Positions 43,691 through 54,057 of a stretch of 64,000 bases of DNA are shown one piece after another. The notes under the pieces were generated by a model. That model was not told where the DNA came from and ran no database searches. It was given only the letters and a program-made list of their open reading frames with translations. A program made the translations under genes and the position numbers. The number at the start of each line of letters is the position of its first letter. Position 1 is the first letter of the stretch. The DNA is taken from NCBI GenBank assembly GCA_012932295.1, contig JAAONU010000019.1:32341913-32405912 (forward strand), read 5' to 3'. Source of the DNA: Cyclina sinensis. Its lineage: Eukaryota > Mollusca > Bivalvia > Venerida > Veneridae.

Positions 43691-46436
43691 GATTTAGCTG
43701 TCCTTCAGACTGCCTTGTGAAATATAGAAACTATTACCCATTTTAAATAATTAACAACTTTGAACAACTTTTTTGAACAGTCGAACATTCTGTCTTACAG
43801 ACAGCTTTTGTAAATATTTTGTGTCATTGCTTGTTATTTATTTTAATAATTGCTTTGTAAATCTTTTGGTTAATTACTTATAGGTTAAATCAACATGGTT
43901 CTGTTGTTCATTTGCCCTGTCCGTCTGAGGACCTTAAAAGCAACTCATTTAATAGTATAAACCTACCACAGGTTAGCAATGATCCTGTTACCTAGTAAAT
44001 TGTTCCCTTAATTAGGCAAAATATTTGGAGAGGTGATATCAATATCTATAAAACTGTAATTTTTCTTCCTTTTAAATCATCAAGGCTCACCTGCCATTAG
44101 ACATTTTAGCCATTTGCTAAAATTATATTAATTTGGCTACAGAAATTATAATTTGGCTACAGGATATCTTGCCTTTGTTTTGCTATTTTAATAAAATTTC
44201 ACATGAAATCAGAAAATCAAACAAACTTAGCGTAAAAAAATTTTCAACCAGGCTAAACTCTGTATCCTAATATACATTTATGATTTAGTCATTTGTATGC
44301 TTTGTAACACCAAGGTATAGAGTAGCTGTCTATGTATGTTTGGTTATTTCGCATTAGAATTTAAATGATCTCAAACTGTTTTCAAATTAGATTGCTTCAA
44401 ACTGCTTGACAGTAACCGTTTTTTACATCATTTTTATATTGCAAATCCTAAGTACAATAAAACATTCAGAATATCTGAAATTAGACTATAGGCACTTCTG
44501 ACATGTCATATTTCACACATCGTTGCTTTTTCGTGAAACTCCAAGTGTTTCAAATGCTTATAAGTTGTTTAAATATTTGTTGTTTTTAAAATATCTTTGT
44601 ATGTGATCTTTGTTCAGATATCTTTTTATTTTTGAATAAATACAATGCTTTTAGTTTGTTTTTTCTTCTATATTATGAAGACCTTGGTAATATATCTCTG
44701 AATTACTAATATCCAAACACTTGTTACTATGCTCATATTCCCTGCCCAATATAGACTCCGATTTCTTAGTGAATTCCGAATTAAAGTGGACATGTTGTTG
44801 TTCTGCTGTAGTGACTTTCTGTCTGTCGTCTCAGTATTGCTTTACTTCTGCCTAACCAGGTTAAGAAGTCCATTAACTTCTAGAAGTGTGTACACAAAGT
44901 ATAAATTAAGTTAACAAACTACTGATATACCTGCCTCAAGTCAAAACAGCTAATTCAAAATATTTGCATGCAGCTCTGTTCGTCGGTTCGCTGTGATACT
45001 TTTGTATCACTGTTTTTCTTGTACGTCATTAATTCAGGTAAACATGAAATAAGTGAATAAAGGAAGTTATTGTTGTTGTTGTCTTATTTTGGTTCGGGTT
45101 TTAAACCCGTTGGATTTGCAGTTTGCAGATAATATATCACAGCTTTTGCGCGTACAATCTCGCGATTTTCACGAGTTTCCGTTTACTTTATAAACCTCAG
45201 CTTTGATAAGCCTACAATAGCTATCCCTGAATTGTGTTATCTCGGAATTTAATTAAAAAAGTACATGTATATTTGTGAATCTTTAATGTCAGTTCTTTTA
45301 CAACGTCAAGTCAAAAAAGTTCAGCGTTTTTTGCCTTTAGAGAATGAAGTTCTTTTGGAATTATACATATAATACAAAATAAAGAAAATAACGTAACAAT
45401 GATAGAATAGTGCTCAACAGCCACATATGGTGTAAAAATGCTGCGGACTTCAATTCTTTCTTCGTCTTAATTACGTGTTGATTTTATCTATTTACTAAGT
45501 GTGTATCTCTATATTAAATTCATGATGAAAACTTAATTTTGTTGCTACATATAACTGGAGAAACGTCATTCAGTTGAACACACTGGTGTTTTCAAGGAGA
45601 AACTTTAAATTCAATAATGCGATGCACCCGACCAAGTTGCGCATTCATTGAAAAAGAACAATTGAGAAGTAGTGTGTATACAGTATATAATAATACAAGT
45701 TGTATGTTTTGCTGTCGTTATTTTAGATATAATAAAGCGATTTCTTTGTGCACAAGAAGTGGCGTTTATCCGGAATTGGGCCCATCAGTCTCCACAACGA
45801 AAGGCGTTATTACACAATGGGGTTCACCGCTGTCAACCCGACTAAGAGGCATCCACTTACTGCGGTTATCTACTATGGGCCCGAGTTGCATTAACCCAAA
45901 ACTAGTGTACAACTGCAGTGGGGCAGATCCCTAAGTGTATTGTTCTGAATTTCAATCCTGATTTAATGTCAGGCTGATAATGACGCAAAATATGGTGTTT
46001 TTTCAACAAAAACACGAGGGAAAGATAACAAGGTAAATCTTGAATAATATAAGTTTAAAACTTTTCATGATATCATTAAAAAAAAACTCTCTAGTTTCGG
46101 TAAAATGAAAAAAGGAAATCGCTGGTATCTAATGTTTATCTACAAACCAAACTTTAAGACGCTATAACATTTTAAACATATTTAAGAAGAAAGATTTTTA
46201 ATGTAGATCCATATCAATAAACAAAATATAAATTACAATTGCTATAGTGGGGATCGAACTTATCACTATCACCACCACAAATAAACGAAATTGGGTAGTA
46301 TAAACTATAAACCTATTTCCTAAATATATTTGCCAATATTATTTATGATAAATAACGTACTATTGAGATTACATTGGTTTCGTTTCCTTTAACTGGTTCT
46401 AAATAAACTGATGTTTGGATTATGCAAAGTTAACTA
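43691..46436. other. Unassigned AT-rich DNA
   Basis: No supported gene. The open frame 45,617-45,934 (105 codons) covers a GGGCCCAT ... ATGGGCCC inverted pair and has no recognisable motif. Confidence 0.4.
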
Positions 46437-46685
46437 CTATTGTCAGGGAACATTGTTTTCAAACATACAATAACATTGTGTTTGGCTTGAATTTTTATCA
46501 AATAGTAGTCGTTTATCACGAAAGCATTTATTGTTAAACTTAGTAGGTGCAATGATGTTCGTGAAGTTGGCGTGCCGGCGGCCTTGCGGCCTAACCGAAG
46601 CAACCTAGCGGCCTAACCTAGCAGCCTTTTTGCCTTATTTGTGTATAAAAGTAAACTTAATATCTTTGGACTATAAACAAACAAA
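46437..46685. repeat. Dispersed repeat J, upstream part
   Basis: 46,437-46,575 matches 47,825-47,965 (TCAGGGAACATTGTTTTCAAA, ATCAAATAGTAGTCGT and other phrases). It is followed by CGGCCT/CTAGCGG units like those of the 40-bp minisatellite at 48 kb. Confidence 0.75.
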
Positions 46686-47628
46686 AACAACAATAACAAG
46701 AGCTGTCATAGGACAGCGCGCTCGACTATTCTCTGTACTTGACACTAAAGGGTTATAAAACCGTATAAATCAAAATTCACACAAAATCTTTGACAAAGTT
46801 ACCTCCTCTTGTGGCTGTCTAAAGCCATGATGATAAAAAATGTTTTAAGTTAATCTGCAAGGGAAAGGTGACTAGTGCTACCTTACCAAAAACTTTAACC
46901 AAATTTCTGAGTCCAAAAGGGGCCATAATTCACACAAAATGCTGGAAACAGTTACCTCCTCTTGTGATTAGACTAAGATCTTGAGGGTAAACTAGTATTG
47001 TATGTTTCAAGCCTATATCTGCAAGGGAAAGGTGACTAGAACTACCTTGCCGAAAAACTTTAACCAAATTTTATAAGTCGAAAAAGGGCCATAATTCACA
47101 CAAAATCCTTGACACAGTTATCTCCTCTTGTAAGCAGACTAAGCTCGTGATGGTTAACAAGAATTATAAGTTTCAGAGCTATATCTGCAAGGGAAACGTG
47201 ACTAGTGTTACCTTGCCGAAATACTTTAACCAAATTTCTCAGTCGAAAAGGGGCCACAATTCACACAAAATGCTTGACACAGTTAACTCCTCTTGTTAGC
47301 AGAGTAAGTTTTTGATGGTAAACAAGTATTTCAAGTTTCAGGGCTATATCTGCAAGGGAAAGGTGAGTAGTGCTACCTTGCCGAAAAACTTTAACCAAAT
47401 TTCTAAGTCGAAAAGTGGCCATAATTCACACAAAATGGTTGACACAGTTACCTCCTCTTGTTAGCAGAGTAAGCTCTTGATAGTAAACAAGTAGTGTAAG
47501 TTTCATGGCTATATCTGCAAGGGTGAGGTGAATAATGTTACCTTGCCGAAAAACTTTAAGCTAAACCAACGCCGACGCCGGGGCGAGAACTATAGCCCTC
47601 CTTATTCTTCGAATAGTCGAGCTAAAAA
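46686..47628 (+). mobile_element. Composite repeat G with inverted termini
   Basis: Left end GCTCGACTATTC and right end GAATAGTCGAGC are inverted copies. Between them lie ~5 tandem units of ~165 bp with GGGCCATAATTCACACAAAA, TTACCTCCTCTTGT and TATCTGCAAGGGAAAGGTGA. It lies inside repeat J. No transposase frame, so it is non-autonomous. Confidence 0.8.
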
Positions 47629-47635
47629 GGGTTCG

Positions 47636-48990
47636 GGTGTATTTTTGCGAATTAAAGGAAGAGGGGCGTTTTTGCCATGAAAAGGGGTATCAGCTATTTG
47701 AAAGCTGCTATCGGTCTAAGATATAAATTGTGTATCAAAATAAAAATGATATATTAAGTGTCAAAAACAACAATAATACAAGGGATTTGGAGTGTATTTT
47801 TGGAAATTCAAAAATGCAAAGTCAATTACTATTTTCAGGGAACATTGTTTTCAAACTCATAATATACAATAACATTGTGTTTTGCTTGCATTTTCATCAA
47901 ATAGTAGTCGTCTGTTGCGAAAGTATTTATTGTCTTACTTAGAAGGTGCCATGATTTTTGTGATTGTTTCCCCCATGATTTGCTATCTAAATGGTGCTAG
48001 CGGTCTGCAGCTTAGCGGTCTGCTAACTGAAGGCTGCAAACGGTCTGCGGCCTATCGGTCTGTTATCTGAAGGCTGCTAGCGGTCTGTGGACTAGCAATC
48101 TGCCATCTGAAGGTTGCTAGCGGTCTGCGAACCAGCGGTCTGCTATCTGAATGCTGCTAGCGGTCTGCGGACTAGCGGTCTGCTATCTGAAGGCTGCAAA
48201 CGGTCTGCGGCCTATCGGTCTACTATCTGAAGGCTGCTAGCGGTCTGTGGACTAGCAGTCTGCTATCTGAAGGCTGCTATCGGTCTGCGGACTAGCAGTC
48301 TGCTATCTAAAGGCTGCTAGCGGTCTGCGAACCAGCGGTCTGCTATCTGAATGCTGCAAGCGGTCTGCGGACTAGCGGTCTGCTATCTGAAGGCTGCAAA
48401 CGGTCTGCAGACTAGCGGTCTGCTATCTGAATGCTGCTAGCGGTCTGCGGACTAACGGTCTGCTATCTGAAGGCTGCTAGCGGACTAGCGGTCTGCTATC
48501 TGAAGGCTGCTAGCGGACTAGCGGTCTGCTATCTGAAGGCTGCTAGCGGTCTGCAGCCTAGCGGTCTGCTATCTGAAGGCTGCTAGCGGTCTGCAGACCA
48601 GCGATCTGCTTTCTGAATGCTGCTAGCGGTCTGCGGACAAGCGGTCTGCTATCTGAAGGCTGCTAGCAGTCTGCAGACTAGCGGTCTGCTATCAAAAGGT
48701 TGCTAGCGGTCTGCGGACTAGCGGTCTGCTATCTGTAGTCTGCTTTCGGTCTGTGGCCTAGCGGTCTGCTATCTGAAGGGTGCTAGTGGTCTGCGGCATA
48801 GCGGTCTGCTATCTGAAGGTTGCTAGCGGTCTGCGGCCTAGCGGTCTGCTATCTGAAGGCTGCTAGCGTTATGGGACTATCGGTCTGCTAACTGAAGGCT
48901 GCTAGCGGTCTGCAGCCTAGTGGCTTAGGATAAACGTCGTGTATCACAAGAATAATATCTTTGAACTGTCAACAAACAACTACAATAAAA
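47636..48990. repeat. Dispersed repeat J with ~24-copy 40-bp minisatellite
   Basis: From ~47,985 to 48,930 a ~40-bp unit (GCGGTCTGCTATCTGAAGGC, TGCTAGCGGTCTGCGGACTA) repeats about two dozen times with small deletions. It is bounded by the J flanks (TTTTTGCGAATTAAAGG upstream, TATCACAAGAATAATATCTTTGAA downstream). Other J copies carry only one or two units. Confidence 0.93.
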
Positions 48991-49035
48991 TTTGTGAACT
49001 CAGTTTGAACAAACAACATAGGGAAAGAGGGGTTA

Positions 49036-49515
49036 GGGGTTTACTTTTGCAAATTGAAAAAGAGAGTTTTTCACGAAAAGATCTTTTTCTATCTTAAGGC
49101 TGCTTGTCGTCAGAGTTACAACAGTATTTCTGTACTCAGTTCCAAAAACTATTTTAAACAAAAGGGGTTTGGAGTTTGTTTGTTTGTTTGTTTGTTGTTT
49201 TTTGTTTGTTTTTTGTGTGTGTAACAAGATGTACTTTTCTGTACTTTTCTATGTGTGTTTTGAGCTGCTCCCTAGTTGTTGGTTTTAGGGTTTTTCACGA
49301 AAGGACGTATTTGCTATCTTAAGGCTGCTTGTGGTCAAAGTTACAACAGTATTTCTGTACTCAGTTCCAACAACTATTTTAAACAAAAGGGGTTTGGAGT
49401 TTGTTTGTTTCTTTGTTGTTTTTGTTTGTTTTTTGTGTGTGTAACGAGGTCTACTTTTCTGTACTTTTCAAAGTGTGTTTCGGGCTGCTCACTAGTTGTT
49501 GGTTTTAACCCATGT
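49036..49515. repeat. Tandem duplication, 2 x ~220 bp (J plus LTR-like)
   Basis: 49,070-49,290 and 49,293-49,512 are near duplicates: AAGGCTGCTTGTCGTCA, AAAAGGGGTTTGGAGTTTG, a (TTTG)n tract, then TACTTTTCTGTACTTTTC. The last phrase also occurs at 53,763 after the second gypsy remnant. Confidence 0.88.
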
Positions 49516-49700
49516 TCGTTCTCTGGCTAGAGTTACTCCCCTTTATCTGGCGGGAGATATTTCTTTTATAGAACACAGTAGATTAGAGAAGTGTTCACAT
49601 GCTTTAGGTTGTGGTCAGTTGTTATCTTGATCTGTTGGTTTAGGAGGTTGGAATTCTTGGTTTTTCTTTTTAGGTAACAATTAAATTGGCTGATACATTT
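49449..49700 (+). repeat. Putative 5' LTR remnant of the second gypsy element
   Basis: It begins TCTACTTTTCTGTACTTTTC (TG-type start altered) and continues GTTGGTTTTAACCCATGTTC...GGCGGGAGATATTTC. The shared 33-bp start at 53,763, just after a purine-rich tract, supports an LTR reading, but only a fragment of the downstream LTR is left. No target duplication found. Confidence 0.4.
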
Positions 49701-49860
49701 AATTAATTTATCCTTTTTTTATTATTTTGGCAAATAAGGAAAAGTCTATACATGTATGGTTTAGAAATCCAAGATGGCAACTTAAAATTTATTCTGACCT
49801 TTTCCTTATCTTAACCAATTTGCATGTAACTGAAATTTAACACTGTATTTTTATTCACAG

Positions 49861-49959
49861 CCATCACAGAGAGAGCTGTTTATTTGAAAGGGAGTTCAGA
49901 CACTGGACCAAGTGATTGTGCATTATATGGAGTGGATGGACTAAAGATCCCAAAGACCT
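49861..49959 (+). CDS. Possible coding exon of an unrecognised gene
   Basis: 99 bp between a strong acceptor (TTTTTATTCACAG) and strong donor (ACCT|GTAAGTTTG). It has an open frame encoding ITERAVYLKGSSDTGPSD then CALYGVDGLKIPK. It is entered in phase 1, compatible with the 41,540-41,677 exon. I recognise no domain. If real, the intron carries the repeats between, and the gypsy remnant lies in the next intron. Confidence 0.35.
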
Positions 49960-50499
49960 GTAAGTTTGTATTTGTTACAATTATCTTTTGAGAATAAGTC
50001 TAGTTACAATTTTAAGCTGTATTTAGTATCTTTTTTTAATAAAGGACCAGCTAGGACCATTGCGCTGTATACTTGTTAGAGCCACGATTAAATATTACAG
50101 TAATGGCAGTAACGCTGTACAGTATAAAAGCTATTGGGATGACGAACCAAAGTCTTATAAGTATTTCATTTCATTAAGGTAATATGAGTTTTTACTGATT
50201 TAATTTGTATATGACATATACTTCATTATATGTTGTTCAAGTAGAATTTTGCAATGTTTAGTAAAGACTGTTAATGATTATTATTTCAGTGCCTTTTCGC
50301 GGTTTTCACAGTTTCTACAGTCTTCGCAGCTCGCACCGAATTCATGGTGTCTGCTGTTCAGAGATACGTTCCTAAGGACGTCTCAGATGTTACATTGTTT
50401 ACAGTTAACAGTGTTTCTGTTCGATGTTTATGGTATCCCATACTGGAGTTATACAAAGATGCAAGTCTCCATGGTGTTCCAACATAGTTCTAGTGAAAA

Positions 50500-53300
50500 A
50501 TCAGATTGAGATTTTGGAGACACATAGGGCGAAGTGCATTTACAGTTAGGCCTCATAGATTTTATGAACTTGTAAAAATGTCCTTTGGACTATCTAACTC
50601 GCCAGTAACATAACAACAAGTTATGGAGGAATGCTTCGGCAATTTTAACATGAACATCTGCATCATTTATTTGAATGATCTGATAATATTTAGTAAAGAA
50701 TTTGATCAACACTTTGAAAGATTAGTTATTGTTCTAACCAGACTAAAGGAATGTAATTTGAAATTATCTGCTGACAAGTGTTTTTTTATCAAGTCGACAA
50801 TTAACTTTTTGGGCCATGAAGTTAGTGGAGATGGAGTAGAGACGGACCCTGACAAAGTGGAGAAAGTTAAGAACTGGCCAACTCCAAAAGATGCGGATGT
50901 TCTCAGATCATTTGTGGCATTCGTAGGGTATTACAGGAAATTTATTAAGGATTTTTCCAAAGTGGCTAAACCACTCACAAATAGGTTACCAACTACATCT
51001 TCAAAGAAAGCAAAAACTAAAGTACAGGAACCCTGGCATTGGGGACCAGAACAAGATTCTATGTTCAAAAAGCTTAAGGAACCTCTCACATCCCCCAATA
51101 CTCGCATATCCAAATTTTCAAATGCCTTTTGAGTTACACACGGATGCATCGGCTAAAGGTCTTGGAGCGATACTTTACCAGGTACAAGAAGGGAAAAAGA
51201 GAGTCATTGCATACGGAAGTAGGGGTCTTAGCAGATCAGAGAAGAACTACTCAGCTTTCAAGCTTGAGTTCCTTGCTTTGAAGTGAGCAATTACAGCCAA
51301 GTTCTCGGATTATCTTATGCTTAACAAGTTTGTTGTATTCACGGACAATAATCCGTTAACTCATGTCTTATCGTCAGCGAAGTTTGACGCCACTGGACAC
51401 CGGTGGGCCTCTGCACTGGGTGATTTTAATTTTGATATTGTCTATAGAGCTGGTCTAAAGAATGTTGATGCTGATGGAATGTCGCGTTATCCTTATGAGA
51501 CCTATTTTATAGAAAATTCTCCAGATCAAGTTTATTTTAGGGATCAGACAGTTAAGGCTATATGCTCAAGCCTTATTACACCATATATTGAAATTTTACC
51601 TTGTGCAGCACTTAACATTGTGGAGACTACAGATTCACTCAGTCAGCCTATGGCACAAATTAAATTAAGAGAATCGAGAAAAGGTCAAAGAGAAGATATT
51701 GTTATAGGTAAATGGGTAAGAGCAGCCATAGATCAAGGATTGTCTAAAAACGATTTTCTCAATTCCATGAGTGACATTGCAATGAAAAAGAAGTTTAAAG
51801 ATTTAAAGATAGTCAGAGGTGTTCTATATAGGGAAATCAAGGATAGCCCGACACAGTCAACAATCAGACAACTAGTTCTACTGTCTGTTTATGGAGAAAC
51901 AGCATTAAAAGGACTACATACAGAAGTTGGCCATCCTAGTAAGGAACGAACTCTTTCATAACTTAGAAAAAGTTCTTTTGGTCTGGTATGTTCTCTGATG
52001 TGGGTTAGTAAATAGGTTCTTGTGACCGATGTTTGAAGAGAAAGGCCCCTAGAAATAGCAAAGCACCATTAAACAGTATTGTAATTACATACCCTTTAGA
52101 GTTGGTTTGAAAGGACCTTTAGACCGTAGATCCATGCAAAGGTGGCATTGGCAACATTCTAGTCATAAAAGATCATTTTACAAAATATTCCCTGGAAATA
52201 CCTACCCACAATCAAACAGCCCGAACAACAGCAGAGGCATTTTATGAAAACTTCATTGTGAACTATGGCGTTCCAGCAAGAAATTTTGAATAATATAATT
52301 ATGCAAACTCTTCAATATGAACTACACCCTACCATTCCATGGGGAACAGAGTCACGGAACGCTACAATAGTTACAATAGAACCTTACTAGATATGTTGGG
52401 CACTTTGCAGTTAGAACAGAAAGCCAATTGGAAGAAATATTTGCCAAATCTGGTGCATGCTTACAATAGTACTAGACATGAAACCACAAAGTCCACACCG
52501 TATGAACTAATCTTTGGTAGGAAGCCTAGGTTACCAATTGACTCTTTGTTTGAACAGCTCTTGTTGATACTGCCAGTGAGGTTACTCCTCAAACATATAT
52601 TAATGAATTAAAAGAGAGGGTGAGAGAAACTCGGGAAACAGTAAAAAGAATCTCTAATGAAGCACGTCAAAAACAGAAATCTTACTTTGATCAAAAGGCT
52701 AGAGCTGCCAAAACAAAGTTTGGAGACACTGTTCTTGTGAGAATTCTATCGTTTGACGGGAAACACAAGATTGAGGATAAGTATGAGCAGAAAGCATGCA
52801 AAGTTATTGACATTCCTGTATTTGATTTTGAAGCAGAAGATGGTAGTACAAGAAGACTCCATCGTAATCGTCTGTTTCCGTTGGGATTCATTGATAATGA
52901 CTCATTATCAAATGAAAATAATATATGGATATAATAGGTAGAATACAAAAGCAGAAGCTACAGAAACGAGTGCTGACAAGGAAAGCACTAAAGAAAATGA
53001 TAAGAAAGATGCCTGGGTCACACTGATCGTGTGGAGAAAAATAACAGGAGAGATCAAGATAAGGTTAGTATACAGGAAAGCTCAGAATCAGAAAATGAAC
53101 AGAATAAAGTTTCAGGTGGAACAGAAACAACAGAGGTAAGGTTAAGAAGGTCGGAACGAGTAAGAAGGAAACCAAACTTGATGTCGGACTATCATACACA
53201 TCAAATGACTACAAGGTCAGTTGATGCACGTATTAAAGCTCTACACATGTTATTTAGTTCAGGTGTTTTAGATAATGTTAGTACAGAAATCGCTTAGAAT
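50500..53300 (+). pseudogene. Decayed Ty3/gypsy pol (RT-RNase H-integrase), second element
   Basis: Conventional domain order. RT remnant from ~50,540 (KMSFGLSNSP, then a stop) to the frame 50,623-51,132, where the active-site motif reads YLND instead of YLDD. The thumb (GYYRKFIKDFSKVAKPL) is followed by a one-base frameshift in a C run near 51,090. RNase H is present (ELHTDAS, YSAFKLEFLALK then a stop in place of a Trp codon near 51,284, FTDNNPLTHVL, NVDADGMSRYP). Integrase zinc finger HTEVGHPSKERTLS near 51,940 ends in stops. A core scrap lies at 52,140-52,275, with [15 protein letters not shown] and [16 protein letters not shown] at 52,340 onward. The C-terminal GDTVLVRI segment is at 52,620-52,934, and a basic tail at 53,031-53,297 contains RRSERVRRKPN. 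Gag and protease are absent. Nonfunctional. Confidence 0.88.
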
Positions 53301-53739
53301 AGGGTAGGTTCTGTGCTGGAAAGATTATTTTAAACGTTTTTTATTGCAGGTTTTGTTTACAGATTACCATAGATAATATTGATATACATGTAGGTTAGAT
53401 TTTTTTTAAATTATTAGAACATATGGTTAAAATTTATATTTGCAAATTTTCAAGATGGGGAGGAAAGGTACAGTATTTTGCTCTCGTTTAAGATACAGGA
53501 TTTTTCATATACTAAGGGATATATAAAATAACAGCTTTTCTATCAATTATTCTTTCAGAGATTGGGAGAATTTCAGGAAACACGACCTTGTTGACTAGTA
53601 TATATGTTTAGTATATAATTCTCTTATGATGAAGAGTTTTTGTTTTCAAGAATAAAGTTTATTCTTCTGTTTTAAAATTCACTTTAATAACGCCTTAAGG
53701 TGTTGTTGTTGGTATTCAGAGTAAGAAAGTGATGTAGAT

Positions 53740-53796
53740 TTTTAGGGGAGAATATAGCAAGGTGTACTTTTCTGTACTTTTCTATGTGTGTTTTAT
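53740..53796 (+). repeat. Putative polypurine tract and 3' LTR start, truncated
   Basis: AGGGGAGAATATAGCAAGG precedes TGTACTTTTCTGTACTTTTC at 53,763, which matches 49,231. The match ends about 33 bp in, where T/G-rich sequence takes over. Confidence 0.4.
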
Positions 53797-53894
53797 ATAG
53801 CTACAATCAAAAGTAACGATAATTACATTTGTTTTTTTTTTTGTTGTTTTGTGTTTGTTTTTGTTTGTTTGTTGTTTTTGTGTTGTTTTTGTTT

Positions 53895-54057
53895 TTGCAA
53901 ATTTAAAAAATGAAGATTTTTTTCATGAAATAAAGTGCTTGCTATCAGTATTTTGTCCCGGAATCTATATTGTGTATCTCAGTAAAATGATATTTCTGAA
54001 GTCAGTTTTAACAAACGGAATAAACAAAATGCGTCCAGGGCGTACATTTAAATTTAA
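53895..54057. repeat. Dispersed repeat J, fragment
   Basis: Phrases TTTTGCAAATTTAAAAAATGA, TTTTCATGAAATAAAG and TTTCTGAAGTCAGTTTTAACA parallel 49,036-49,180 and 59,000-59,100. Confidence 0.5.

Noticed and set aside
45617..45934. 105-codon plus-strand open frame
   Set aside because: No homologous motif, overlaps a GGGCCCAT inverted pair and lacks splice or promoter context.
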